From Heliocidaris erythrogramma (lineage: Eukaryota > Echinodermata > Echinoidea > Camarodonta > Echinometridae), in NCBI GenBank assembly GCA_025617745.1, contig CM046869.1:3930244-3994243 (forward strand): a stretch of 64,000 nt of DNA, given 5' to 3'. Position 1 is the stretch's first letter. Each line of letters opens with the position of its first letter. Below, piece after piece: positions 21,301-32,122 of this stretch. The position numbers and the translations under genes were made by a program. The notes below the pieces were generated by a model. It was given only the letters and a program-made list of their open reading frames with translations. It was not told the DNA's origin and ran no database searches.

Positions 21301-22686
21301 AAGATGACCATTAAATGCGGCACTGTGTAATGCAGTCCAACCTTCGTTATCTCCCTTATCTCCCTTATTCACATCAGCTCCTTGACTGATCAGATATTTG
21401 GTGACATCAAGATGACCCTCCTGAGAAGCACTGTGTAATGCAGTCCAACCTTCGTTATCTCCCTTATCTCCCTTATTCACATCAGCTCCTTGACTGATCA
21501 GGTATTTGGTGACATCAAGATGACCATGAAATGCGGCACTGTGTAATGCAGTCCAACCATCATTTCTTCCCCTATTCACCTCGGCTCCTTGACTGATCAG
21601 ATATTTGGTGACATCAAGATGACCTTTGCTTGCAGCTTTGTGTAATGCAGTCCAACCTTCGTTATCTCCCTTATTCACATCAGCTCCTTGACTGATCAGA
21701 TATTTGGTGACATCAAGATGACCCTCCTTAGAAGCACTGTGTAATGCAGTCCAACCATCATTTCTTCCCTTTTTCACATCAGCTCCTTGACTGATCAGAT
21801 ATTTGGTGACATCAAGATGACCCTCCTGAGAAGCACTGTGTAATGCAGTCCAACCATCATTTCTTCCCTTTTTCACATCAGCTCCTTGACTGATCAGATA
21901 TTTGGTGACATCAAGATGACCATTAAATGCGGCACTGTGTAATGCAGTCCAACCTTCGTTATCTCCCTTATCTCCCTTATTCACATCAGCTCCTTGACTG
22001 ATCAGATATTTGGTGACATCAAGATGACCCTCCTGAGAAGCACTGTGTAATGCAGTCCAACCTTCGTTATCTCCCTTATCTCCCTTATTCACATCAGCTC
22101 CTTGACTGATCAGGTATTTGGTGACATCAAGATGACCATGAAATGCGGCACTGTGTAATGCAGTCCAACCATCATTTCTTCCCCTATTCACCTGGGCTCC
22201 TTGACTGATCAGATATTTGGTGACATCAAGATGACCTTTGCTTGCAGCTTTGTGTAATGCAGTCCAACCTTCGTTATCTCCCTTATTCACATCAGCTCCT
22301 TGACTGATCAGATATTTGGTGACATCAAGATGACCATTAAATGCGGCACTATGTAATGCAGTCCAACCATTATTTGTTTCCCTCTTCACCTCGGCTCCTT
22401 TACTGATCAGATATTTGGTGACATCAAGATGACCCTCCTGAGAAGCACTGTGTAATGCAGTCCAACCATCATTTCTTCCCTTTTTCACATCAGCTCCTTG
22501 ACTGATCAGATATTTGGTGACATCAAGATGACCATTAAATGCGGCACTGTGTAATGCAGTCCAACCATCATTTCTTCCCCTATTCACCTGGGCTCCTTTA
22601 CTGATCAGATATTTGGTGACATCAAGATGACCTTTGCTTGCAGCTTTGTGTAATGCAGTCCAACCTTCGTTATCTCCCTGATTCAT
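18346..22686 (-). CDS. Giant ankyrin-repeat exon (about 43 repeats)
   Basis: A single 1446-residue open frame made almost wholly of 33-residue ankyrin repeats (consensus pieces GWTALHSA, GHLDVTKYLISQGADV, NKGDNEG or KKGRNDG). Units are nearly identical at DNA level (99-bp period; seven carry a 9-bp insertion adding GDK), so the array expanded recently. The frame is open upstream to 22758 with a damaged partial repeat, bounded by an in-frame stop, so the exon probably begins there or further 5'. Near the 3' end, TTAACACAG/GTAATA is a good donor at 18376/18375; the residues after it (to 18346) are probably intronic. Ankyrin arrays bind proteins; partner and location cannot be told. No signal peptide or membrane segment is seen. 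Confidence 0.85.
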   Translation of the reverse strand: MNQGDNEGWTALHKAASKGHLDVTKYLISKGAQVNRGRNDGWTALHSAAFNGHLDVTKYLISQGADVKKGRNDGWTALHSASQEGHLDVTKYLISKGAEVKRETNNGWTALHSAAFNGHLDVTKYLISQGADVNKGDNEGWTALHKAASKGHLDVTKYLISQGAQVNRGRNDGWTALHSAAFHGHLDVTKYLISQGADVNKGDKGDNEGWTALHSASQEGHLDVTKYLISQGADVNKGDKGDNEGWTALHSAAFNGHLDVTKYLISQGADVKKGRNDGWTALHSASQEGHLDVTKYLISQGADVKKGRNDGWTALHSASKEGHLDVTKYLISQGADVNKGDNEGWTALHKAASKGHLDVTKYLISQGAEVNRGRNDGWTALHSAAFHGHLDVTKYLISQGADVNKGDKGDNEGWTALHSASQEGHLDVTKYLISQGADVNKGDKGDNEGWTALHSAAFNGHLDVTKYLISQGADVKKGRNDGWTALHSASQEGHLDVTKYLISQGADVKKGRNDGWTALHSASKEGHLDVTKYLISQGADVKKGRNDGWTALHSASQEGHLDVTKYLISQGADVKKGRNDGWTALHSASKEGHLDVTKYLISQGADVNKGDNEGWTALHKAASKGHLDVTKYLISQGAQVNRGRNDGWTALHSAAFHGHLDVTKYLISQGADVNKGDKGDNEGWTALHSASQEGHLDVTKYLISQGADVKKGRNDGWTALHSASQEGHLDVTKYLISQGADVNKGDNEGWTALHKAASKGHLDVTKYLISQGAQVNRGRNDGWTALHSAAFHGHLDVTKYLISQGADVNKGDNEGWTALHKAASKGHLDVTKYLISQGAQVNRGRNDGWTALHSAAFNGHLDVTKYLISQGADVNKGDNEGWTALHSASKKGHLDVTKYLISKGAQVNRGRNDGWTALHSAAFNGHLDVTKYLISQGADVKKGRNDGWTALHSASQEGHLDVTKYLISQGAQVNRGRNDGWTALHSASQEGHLDVTKYLISQGADVNKGDNEGWTALHKAASKGHLDVTKYLISQGAEVNKGDNEGWTPLHSASQEGHLDVTKYLISQGAEVNKGDNEGWTPLHSASQEGHLDVTKYLISQGAQVNRGRNDGWTALHSAAFNGHLDVTKYLISQGADVKKGRNDGCTALHSAAFHGHLDVTKYLISQGADVNKGDKGDNEGWTALHSAAFDGHLDVTKYLISQGADVNKGDNEGWTALHKAASKGHLDVTKYLISQGAEVNKGDNEGWTALHSASQEGHLDVTKYLISQGADVKKGRNDGCTALHSASQEGHLDVTKYLISQGAEVNKGDNEGCTALHSAAFHGHLDVTKYLISQGADVNKGDKGDNEGWTALHSAAFEGHLDVTKYLISQGADVNKGDNEGWTALHKAASKGHLDVTKYLISQGADVKKGDSGGRTALHLAAEQGHLDVTNYLLTQVIQANKLVI

Positions 22687-22903
22687 CTTAGCTCCTTGAT
22701 TGATCAGATATTTGGTAACACCAAGATGACCATTAGATGCAGTTCTACCATCATTTCCCTATCTATCCATCTCTATCCATCTCTCTTTCAACACGTTTTC
22801 CCTATGTACACATGTGATTCGTTTGTAATGTGAAAAAGCTAAATGAATGACAGTGCATGAGTGGAACAAAATAATACTTTATCACATCTCAATGCCGCCT
22901 GCG

Positions 22904-22922
22904 CGCTCTCTCTCTCTCTCTC
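22904..22922. repeat. (TC)n microsatellite
   Basis: About nine to ten CT/TC units. Confidence 0.85.
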
Positions 22923-24080
22923 TGAACTCGTCAGGAAGTTCGTGTAATTAAAACTGTTTCAGTGCGTTTTATTTCCGCATTGCATGCAATTTTTATTATA
23001 AAAGGATGTGGCTATTTATCAGTTTGATCGATTTGAAAATAAAGAACATCAGAAAGGAGCATGATATCGAGAGTGTAGTAATTGTTTCGAGGAAAATATT
23101 GAAACAGAAAGACAAGAGTTCAGTTGGATAATGACAAGAATCATAAACAAACTAAAACGATAAATGTTTTCAAAAAATAACGGGGGGGGGGGGGCAATGG
23201 CGATCCCGATAGTATAGCAATCAATGATGGTAATTTCTAGTCGCCCCCCCTTCCCTGGCCGTGACAAGAAATTGATGACAATATATCATGTCGGGACGGT
23301 TAATAAACACATTTATGTTAGAAAAAAAAAACGTGAGTTTTAAGTTTATTGTAATGTAGGCTTACAGCCAAGTTAATTACTAAATCAATATAGCTTTATA
23401 GTGATGTTGCAATAACAGCCCGCCTTCCCCCTTATTTTTTTTTACAGCAGATGACGGAATCGAATAAAATAAAGATGCATGAAATTAAAGCTTTCAAAGT
23501 ATGCAATATTATGGTTATCCTTTTGACACAAATCCCAGTCATCAGGATAACCATTTAACGGGCTGTACTGTGAATTTTAAAATGAGCATTAATAATTGGG
23601 TTCCCGTAATTCTTGGTTGTAGTTTTATATTGATAGCATGGCAGCGCATGTTTACAGTTCATTCTTGAATACATGTATATTCAGTAGGTCGACCTACGTA
23701 TACTTCCCCTTTCAAAATGCTAATCCTTGTTAGTAGTCCACGGAACTGAGAAAGCGTTTCATTTTGAAAAGGTTCATTGGCAAATTCAGCGCTTCATTCA
23801 TGAATTTCAATTTCAATTGATATAATCCTTGAGCAAGCTCCTTTTATTTTATCTTATGAACTTGGATTATAAGGAGCAACGTCAAGTTATCAAAGCACAT
23901 GTTTGGAACAGGGAGGCAATTTCTTGTCATTGACCGGGATGGATCGGGTAAACTTGAAACGAAATCCTATTTTTCTCCATGTACCCTCATATTTTTAAAA
24001 TATCTACATAATACTAAGAATTTTAGCGCATAAGAGCGGATAGTTAGCTGGAAAACTTTGTCAACATATTAGGCATAAAT

Positions 24081-24143
24081 CTCGGCTTCTGTAGAAGCCC
24101 TCCGTCACAGACTGAGCACCTCGCTCGGCTTCTGTAGAAGCCC
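24081..24143. repeat. Duplicated hairpin repeat
   Basis: The 20-mer ctcggcttctgtagaagccc occurs at 24081 and again at 24124 (43-bp period). Each contains the palindrome ggcttc-tgta-gaagcc, able to form a 6-bp hairpin. Confidence 0.75.
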
Positions 24144-24606
24144 GTCGTCTCCAAAGGGTTAAAGCTGAATGCGACGAAGCGAATAAAAATTGTTTTGAAA
24201 AGAATTGGACTTTACACTCATTTTGAATAAATATTATTAGTAAGAGACTGCGTTAAGCACTAACTGAAATTCAACAACATTCCATATAGTAGGCGGGAAT
24301 CTAAATTTTATATAAACACCTTAAAATTAGTTTCGTTTTGCATAGGCCTTTCAATAACATAAATACTGTTGGTACATAGCATTTTTTGTCGACACATCTT
24401 CCCCATCATTTGTGGAAAGATTACATAAATTCCCATCCATAATTAGTTATAAATATTAGAGTTTTGAGTTCTAGAAAACAAAATTATTGCATCATCGAAA
24501 ATAAATAAAGAAATAAAACTCATTCATAAAATCGATACCAAAGTGGTCATTTTCAAGTTCACTGAATTTAAGGCTCTCCTTCAGAAGTAATTGAATAAAA
24601 TTTGAG

Positions 24607-24785
24607 ATTTACTGCAATAAATCATATATACCTACCTATTATGCCTGTAGTCTTGACTACGGGACCCCTTCGAGAATTTAACACACATGAGTCACAATAT
24701 TGTGCGCACCCCCCGTAATCCTATTGTCCCCTTCGCCACTCACGCGCGTCAACACGCTACGGCCATCTTCCTCTTTCTTGCTCGC
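24607..24785 (+). repeat. DIRS copy 2 left terminal repeat
   Basis: Same sequence as the left ends of copies 1 and 3, beginning atttactgcaataaatc. Confidence 0.85.
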
Positions 24786-25197
24786 CCCCGACGAGATAGG
24801 ACGTATAGTCACAGCGCTCCTGAAATCAGGTCGTATAGTATCTTTTAGGTGCGCTTTTTCGCATAGTTAAAGCACTTTTAGGTATCTATATTCGTTTAGA
24901 TTATAGTACTTTGTGTTTTAGTAGTCACTCTTGCCGATTGCAAGGGATTTTTTGATTCCCTTTATTGGCACTTATTTTTCTCTTTCACGGTCAGCCCCAC
25001 GTAGATATTTCTGTGTTTGCGGGTGTTTCCGTTTGTCACCGAGCCTTTGGGTTCGGTGTTTGTTCTTACGGTTTTTAGGCTGTGAAAATTTCTTTAGTGC
25101 GTATCTCCCAAATAAACTTTAGTTTTATTTACTGCATTCAGTTGAAGTATTTCTTATTTTGAAAAGTATACTTTATTGTCTGTTTTATTGCAGTGGT

Positions 25198-26455
25198 ATG
25201 AATTCGGAAGAAGAAGCAGCTGGGTCAAGGAGACCTGCTTCTTCCGAAGAGTTGTCTAGCAAGACGACTCGGCCTTCCAGAACTCCCCCGAGTACTGCGG
25301 TACGCGGGGAGGGAGGAGGGCTAAAGGTAAGTTGCCTAGTGGTGTTCCCTTGCAGAGTTTGCCAGTCTCGGAGCTTGCGGCTTCGGGACGGGTGGCGTTA
25401 ACTGAATCGGGATTGTCAACTCCGAAGCCCGTGGTTTCGGGGTGGGTGGCGTCAGATTCTAGTGGTTTGGATATCTCGAATCCAATCCCCCGGTCGCTGA
25501 GACCAGAGGGGGGGGGGGGGGGGGGGGCGGTTGTTTCCCGTACGGTAGCGTTCACTCGCTCTGATCCGTTAGGGGAGACGCGCCCCACTACTGCAGGGCA
25601 ACCCACGGGCTTAGTCCATGTTGGTCTGGGTTCTCAAACCCTAGCCCCCGGCAAACGCCATATGGGGGAACGAGTACTTTCTGGGCTGTCTCAGGTGCCA
25701 GCTGATGGGAATGCTCGAGCTAACAATTATGGACGCTCTTCGGAGCAACAGGTGTTTTCACCTGAGTGCGTGACTACTTGTGCTCCCCTATTGCTGCTTT
25801 CGAGCGGTCCAATAGTGGGTTCACACGCCTTTAGTAGTCATCGGGCACATACCGAGTCATCTCGGTCTGCCCACGCACTGGGAGCTTTTAGCTCCCAACC
25901 CATGGCTACTGCATCTTCTTGCTTAGCCAATATGGGTGATTTGGGCGATTCTCTAGGCTTACGCCATGAGCGCTCCAATCCCTTTTTGGGAAGTGAACGT
26001 CCCTCCGCGGAGGGATCGGTTCGTGTTTCCGAAGTGGCTTCGGAGATCCGAACGAATCCGATTAAGCGTTCTAACAAGGGTTTCGGCTACGACTCTTGTC
26101 GAGCCAGCCAAGAAAAAGGCCAAGAAGAAGGCAAAAAGTGGCAAGGCTTTGCCGGCCTCTTGCCCGTCTGGCCTGGCTAACCCAGCTAGCTCCTCTCAAG
26201 CTGACATGTTCAGCATGATGCGGGCTTTTGCTCAGAATCAGGGTTGGTCCTTTGTACCGGCTACTTCAACCCTGACTTCTGTCCCTATTCAGGGGTCTGA
26301 CTTTGAGACTAATCAGCCTTTTGTGTTGGATTCGTCTTTGTCTGAGTCGGTTTCGCATGTGCCTCCTATTCCCGCGGCCCTTGGGGCGCCGCTGGGCGAG
26401 GAGACTTTCGTTGAACCATGCGGGGCTCTGCCTGCTGAGGCCTTTGTTTAGCGTT
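25198..26455 (+). pseudogene. DIRS copy 2 gag, first (copy-3-like) segment
   Basis: It begins ATG-AAT-TCG with the N-terminus MNSEEEAAGSRRPASSEEL. It is broken by the frame near 25329 and by a G run of about 21 at 25507-25527. Later pieces include SVRVSEVASEIRTNP, the lysine-rich stretch KKKAKKKAKSGK (a plausible nuclear localisation signal) and QADMFSMMRAFAQNQGW. Gag of DIRS elements is thought to bind element RNA; this copy cannot make it whole. Confidence 0.75.
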
Positions 26456-26636
26456 CCTTTGTCTCTTTCCACTCGGGTGGAACCAGATTTGGAGGTGGCC
26501 TCTCAAGCTTTGTTTTTGAATCGCTTGGGCAGGCGGAGTCTCAATCGCTCGCCCTCTGTGGGGTGGAAGCGATTGCTTTGTTATTCAGATATCTCTCTGA
26601 ATTTTAGTCAACCCGCGCGCAGGGTTCGACTTCGTG

Positions 26637-27440
26637 TTGACGCCTTGGCGTCCGGCCCATGGCTGTTGCATCTCCTTGCTCGGCCGATATGGGTAATTGG
26701 TGCGCGTCTTTGGGTTCAATACCCTCAGCGCACTTCTCCCATAAAGGGAGGTGAGCGTCCCTCAGCGGAGGGTTCGGTTCGTGTTCCCGAAGGGCTTCGG
26801 GGATCCGAACGAAACCGAATAAACGCTCTGAAAAGCGGGTTTCGACTTAGGCTCTTTTTGGGCCAATCAGAAGCCTAGGGAAGGGGCTAAAAGAGGCAAG
26901 GCTTTGCCTGCCTCTTGCCCATCGGGTTTAGCTAACCCTCCGGTCTCTCAAGCTGAGATGTTCAGTGTGAGATGGGCTTTGCCCAGACTCAGGGTTGGTC
27001 CCTTGTACCAGGATTCACATCCCCTGCTCTTGTCCCTTTTTTGGGTCGGACATCGAGACTAATTAGCCTTTTATGGTTTATTCTTCTTTGTCTGTGATGG
27101 GATCACATGCGCCTCCTAGTCTCGCAGCCTCGGGGCTCCGTCGGGTGAGGAGGCTTATGGCGGTTCATGCGTGAATCCGACCGTTTCGGCCTTTGTTCGT
27201 GATTCTTTGTCACGATCATTTCAGGCGGATCCAGTTTTGGAAGTGGCCTCTCAAGCTTCGGTTTCCGAATCGCTGGGGCAGGCAGAGCCTTAGTTGCTCT
27301 CCCTTTGTGGGGTAGAAGCGATTGCTTTGTTCTAAACTTTCCCTGACTTTTAGTCAACCCGCGCGCAGGGTTCGACTTTGCTTGGGTTCAGGCAGCGGGA
27401 TTCCTCCGAGCGTTTTTCTCTTGCGGAGGATTTCTAGCTG
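26637..27440 (+). pseudogene. DIRS copy 2 gag, second (copy-1-like) segment
   Basis: From about 26637 the sequence restarts inside gag with strong similarity to copy 1 13580-14380 (gtccggcccatggctgttgc, then the SVRVPEGLRGSERN coding stretch). Material from the first gag segment is thus encoded twice in this element. Several stops make it non-coding. Confidence 0.75.
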
Positions 27441-27559
27441 GGTTTTGGACGCATTGAAGCGGTGCTTCTTTTGAGCGTCATGTTTGGTTTGCAGTGGTCA
27501 TAGTTTTCCACTGCAGCTGCCTCGGTCATGTACCGTCGCAGAGTATTGGTTGGTGGCTG

Positions 27560-29246
27560 TCTTCGTTCCTTTCTCCCCGCTTGGGAGGCCATCTCCGGGG
27601 ACGCTTTTGTTTGACGGACGAGACGGATTCTTCATAGATCTGTCCGCCCCGCTCCCCGGAGGTGCTATAGGAACTTTTTCTTCTTTTCTTCTTGTCTTTT
27701 TCCCTTTTCTCCGACTTTGTGTATTCCCAAGCGCTCGGGAAAACTTCAGTACATTTTCGGATGGAGACTCTCGCCTCCATTCTCCGTTGATCAAGAGGAA
27801 GGACTACGCGGTCTTGATAGTTTTCGAAGATGCGTATTTCCTCTTTCCCATTCATCGCGCATCTCGCGATCTTCTGGGGTTCTCCTTCCTCTCGGAGACT
27901 TATCGTTTTCGTGCTCTTCCCTTCGGGCTGCGCCCGGCCCCTCGGGTTTTTACTCAAGTTGTAGCGGTGCTAGCGGCCTCTCTGAGGCGTCGCGGCCTGC
28001 GGTTGTTTTGTTACCTGGACGATTGGCTTCTCCTTGCGGAGTCGCGCGATCGTTTGTTGGACGAGACTCGTTTGCCCGTCTCTCTTACTCAAGACTTAGG
28101 TTTCCTAAGTCGAGACAGGATTCTCACCATTGTCTCTGCGGCTCGCAAGTTCTTGCTGGCCAGAAGAGTCTTGGCCAGACAGTGGCTTCAGTTTCTAGGT
28201 TATCTAGCCAGTCTAGTCGATGTTTTAGAGGACTGCCGGCTCCTCATGAGACCCTTTCAGAGACATCTCCTCAGGTTCTTCAAGCCGGGAAAAGACTCTC
28301 TTTTGGTCTGGATTCCAGTACCAGTAAGGATCAAGTCTCTTCTCTCTTGTTGGACGAGCGAGGTGTTTCTCGCGCGAGGCAGGTCCTTCTCTGCCCCTCT
28401 TCCGTCGATATCGGTTTCGACGGACGCCTCTCGGTTGGGGTGGGGAGGACACTGCAACGGCAGCACGGTTGCGGGGGATTGGTCTCATCTTGGGACTCTT
28501 CCTCATATCAATGTCCTGGAGTTTATGGCAGTTCTGTTGACCTTGCTCCATTTCAGAAGTCGACTTCTCAGTCGTTCGGTTCTGATTCTCACGGACAATG
28601 TTACTGTGGCGGCATATATCAATCGGCAGGGAGGCACTCGTTCGGTTGCCCTGAATGCCCTAGCAGCTCAGCTGTGGAGTGGTGTCGTCGCATGGCAATC
28701 ACACCCGTGGCCTCTTTCATCCCCGGTCGGGAAAACCTCATTGCGGATTTTCTGTCTCGGGGCAGGTATCTTCCATCGGAATGGACGCTCCATCCGGAGG
28801 TATTTTGCCGCATTCGCAGTTGCCTAGGTCCACTGGAAGTGGATCTATTTGCGTCGGTGCTAAATCACCAGCTGCCGAAGTATTGCTCCCGTGTTCGCGA
28901 TCAGGGAGCATGGGCTTTCGATGCTTTCTCCCTCAGCTGGGAGAACCTTCAGGGATTCGCCTTTCCTCCCTTCCAACTGATTCCGCGTGTCTTGCGGAAA
29001 ATCAGGGAAGATCGGGCGCGGGTGCTCGTAATAGCTCCCTTTTGGCCCAGGAGGAATTGGTTTCCAGAACTTGTGAGCCTCCTAAGGGCTCAACCGTTCG
29101 TTCTCCCGTTAAGAGCGGATCTGGTGTTTCAGCCCCTATCGGGGATTCTTCACCACAGTCCGGAGTCTCTTCATTTGACTGCTTGGCCCCTGTCAGGGAA
29201 TCTGCAAGACAGTCGGGTCTCTCTGATAGAGCCGCGGACTTTTTAA
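27560..29246 (+). pseudogene. DIRS copy 2 RT-RNase H, disrupted
   Basis: The RT palm (LLGFSFLSETYRF, RALPFGLRPAPRVFTQ) with the YLDD box (CYLDDWLLLAESRD) and RNase H (VSTDASRLGWGG, TDNVTVAAYINRQGG) are read in one frame to about 28680. The C-terminal extension follows in another frame to the stop at 29246. It carries the same 43-bp deletion as copy 1 near 27747 and lacks a further ~100 bp of the RT N-terminus near 27675. Confidence 0.85.
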
Positions 29247-30041
29247 TGTCCAGTCGTAGGGTTTCTACTAGGGAAATTTACAATTCCCGTCTCTCGGTCT
29301 TTTTCCTTTGGTGCAAAGAGAGAAATCAACCCCTTCTAAGGCTCCTATTGGTTCAATTGCGGATTTCTTAATCTCGTTATTTGACAAAGGGAGATCTATC
29401 TCTACTATCCGAGGCTACCGTTCGGCGATCGGGGCCATTCATTCGGGTTTCTCAGATGGTTCGGGGATTTCCAATTCCCCGCTACTAAGTGGTTTGATTC
29501 GTTCGTTCTTTCTGAAACGACCTTCTTTTCTAAGTTAGTGCCGTCTTGGGGTCTGCCTAAGGTCCTGGAGGCCTTGGCGAAACCTCCTTTCGAACCGTTA
29601 GGTGAAGCTTCGATTCATCATCTTACGGTTAAGACGCTCTTTTTGGTAGCTATTGCCTCTGGCAGAGGCGCAGTACTCTTCATGCTCTCTGTCTTACTCC
29701 TGGTCATGTTCGCTGGGAGAGAAAAGGCGTTAGATTGATTCCTAGGGCTTCTTTTGTTGCCAAGAATCAGACAGCTGCCTCTGGCCCTGTTGAGATTTTT
29801 CTTTGTCCGCTTTCTAACTTTTCTTCGGTGCGTGAGGACAAAGTTTGGTGTCCTGTAAGGGCTCTCAAATGGTATATTGATAAGACTAAGTCTTATCGTA
29901 AGGATGATCAGTTGTTCCTGATCACTAGAGAGCCTTTTTCTCCTGCCTCTCTTGATTCCATCTCTAGATGGATCGTTGAAGCTATTAGGGCCGCTGGCAC
30001 AGAGGCTCTTTTATCCGTCAGTAAGCCTCGTGCTCATGATA
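29190..30041 (+). pseudogene. DIRS copy 2 tyrosine recombinase, 3'-truncated
   Basis: It reads from DFLMSSRRVSTREIYNSR through ISTIRGYRSAIGAIHSGF and the catalytic start, with small frameshifts. It keeps the stretch up to EALLSVSKPRAHD, then stops where copy 3 begins. The terminal tyrosine region (AAYWRS in copy 3) is absent, so the enzyme is dead. Confidence 0.85.
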
Positions 30042-30220
30042 ATTTACTGCAATAAATCATATATACCTACCTATTATGCCTGTAGTCTTGACTACGGGAC
30101 CCCTTCGAGTATTTATCACACACGTGTCACAAAATTGTGCGCACCGCCCGCAATCCTATTGTCCCTTCGCCACTCACGCGCGTCAATACGCTACGGCCAT
30201 CTTCCTCTTTCTTGCTCGCC
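30042..30220 (+). repeat. DIRS copy 3 left terminal repeat
   Basis: Begins atttactgcaataaatc. The stretch gagtatttatcacacacgtg and what follows recur in the same orientation in the flipped segment at 35974-36120. Confidence 0.85.
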
Positions 30221-30626
30221 CCCGACGAGTTAGGACGTATTGTCACAGCGCTCCTGAAATCAGGTCGTATAGTATCTTTTTGGTGCGCTTTTTCACATAG
30301 TTAAAGCACTTTTAGGTACCTATATTCGTTTAGATTATAGTACTTTGTGTTTTATTAGTCACTCTTGCCGATTGCAAGGGATTTTTTGATTCCCTTTCTT
30401 GCATTTTTGTTTCTCTTTTACGGTCAGCCCCACGTAGATATTTCTGTGTTTGCGGTGTTTCCGTTTGTCACCGAGCCTTCGGGTTCGGTGTTTGTTCTTA
30501 CGGTTTGGCTGTTAAAATTTTCTGTTGTGCGTATCTCCCAAATAAACTTTAGTTTAGTTTCTGCATTCAGTTGAAGTATCTCTTAATTTGAAAAGTATAC
30601 TTTATTGTCTGTTTTATTGCTGAGGT

Positions 30627-32110
30627 ATGAATTCGGAAGAAGAAGCAGCTGGGTCGAGGAGACCTGCTTCTTCCGAAGAGTTGTCTAGCAAGACGACTCG
30701 GCCTTCCAGAACTCCCCCGAGTACAGCGGTACGCGGGGGAGGGAGGAGGGCCAAAGGTAAGTTGCCTAGTGGTGTTTCCTTCCTTGCAGAGTTTGCCAGT
30801 CTCGGAGCTTGCGGCTTCGGGACGGGTGGCGTTAACTGAATCGGGATTGTCAACTCCGAAGCCTGTGGTTTCGGGGTGGGTGGCGTCAGATTCTAGTGGT
30901 TTGGATATCTGGAGAGAATCCAATCCCCCGGTCGCGGAGACCAGAGGGGGGGCTGTTGTTTCCCGTACGGTAGCGTTCACTCGCTCTGATCCGTTAGGGG
31001 AGACGCGCCCCACTACTGCAGGGGCAACCACAGGCTTAGTCCATGTTGGTCTGGGTCCTCAAACCCTAGCCCCCGGCAAACGCCATATGGGGGAACGAGT
31101 ACTTTCTGGGCTGTCTCAGTTGCCAGCTGATGGAATGCTCGAGCTAACAATTATGACGCTCTTCGGAGCAACAGGTGTTTTCACCTGAGTGCGTGACTAC
31201 TAGTGCTCCCCTATTGCCGCTTTCGAGCGGTCCAATAGCGGGTTCGCACGTCGTTAGTAGTCATCGGGGCATACTGAGTTTTTCTCGGTCTGTCCACGCA
31301 CTGGAGCTTTTAGCTCTCAACCCATGGCTTCGGCATCTTCTTGCCTAGCTAATATGGGTGTTTTGGATGATTCTCAAGGCTCACGCCATGAGCGCTCCAA
31401 TCCCTTTACGGGAAGTGAACGTCCCTCCACGGAGGGGTCGGTCTGTGTTTCCGAAGAGGCTTCGGGGATCCGAACGGTTCCGATAAGCGTTCTAAGAAAA
31501 GGGTTTCGGCTACGACTTTTGTCGAGCCAGCCAAGAAAAAGGCCAAGAAAAAGGCGAAGAGCGGCAAGGCTTTGCCGGCCTCTTGCCCATCTGGCCTGGC
31601 GAACCCGGCTAGCTCCTCTCAAGCTGACATGTTCAGTATGATGCGGGCTTTTGCTCAGAATCTGGGTTGGTCCTTTGTACCGACTTCTTCAACCCTGACT
31701 TCTGTCCCTATTCAGGGATCTCGCTTTGAGTCTAATCAGCCTTTTGTGATTGATTCCTCTTTGTCTGAGACTGCTTCGCATGTGCCTCCTACTCCCGCGG
31801 CCCTCGGGGCTCGCCGGGTGAGGAGACTTTTGGTGTACCATGCGGGGACCCGCCTGCGGAGGCTTTTGTTAGCGTTCCTTTGTCTCATTCATCGGGTGGA
31901 ACCAGATTTGGATGCGTCCTCTCAAGCTTCGGTCCCCGAATCGCGTGGGCAGGCGGAGTCTCAATCGCTCAATCTCTGTGGAGTGGGAAGCGATTGCTTT
32001 GTTGTCCTAATATCTCCTGAAGTTCAGTCAAACCCGCGCGGAGGGTTCGACTTCGCGTTGGACTTTCAAGCAGCAGGCCTCCTCGAGAGCAATACCCTCG
32101 GAGGAGGCTT
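30627..32110 (+). pseudogene. DIRS copy 3 gag N-terminal part, disrupted
   Basis: It starts at an ATG with MNSEEEAAGSRRPASSEEL. An extra G in the run near 30735 and a 4-bp insertion (ttcc) near 30781 shift frame. Downstream pieces in other frames include the lysine-rich stretch AKKKAKKKAKSGK near 31540 and MFSMMRAFAQNLGWSFVP. It is not translatable as one protein. Confidence 0.75.
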
Positions 32111-32122
32111 TCAAGCTGGAGT

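Larger units (their letters stand above)
22759..24606. other. No recognisable gene; low-complexity tracts
   Basis: Contains a (TC)n run, a G run near 23181-23192, and AT-rich DNA. No convincing exon is visible, although the 5' exons of the ankyrin gene could lie here unrecognised. The region ends at the left end of DIRS copy 2. Confidence 0.4.
24607..30041 (+). mobile_element. DIRS-like copy 2, chimeric and 3'-truncated
   Basis: It starts with the standard left end. Up to about 26636 it resembles copy 3; from there it switches to copy-1-like sequence that starts again inside gag, so part of gag is present twice. It ends abruptly inside the tricky C-terminal part of the recombinase gene (after gctcatgat), where the left end of copy 3 begins. 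It has no internal complementary region or right terminal repeat. Confidence 0.85.

Noticed and set aside
18346..22686. CRISPR-like or satellite array
   Set aside because: The 99-bp period matches a 33-residue ankyrin unit with an uninterrupted frame over 1446 codons; it is protein coding.
25329..25359. Possible mini-intron in DIRS gag (gtaagt...ttgcag)
   Set aside because: It is only 29 bp, too short for splicing. In copies 1 and 4 the same stretch is in frame when left unspliced (GKLPSGVS...), so it is coding; copy 2 just has a shifted frame.
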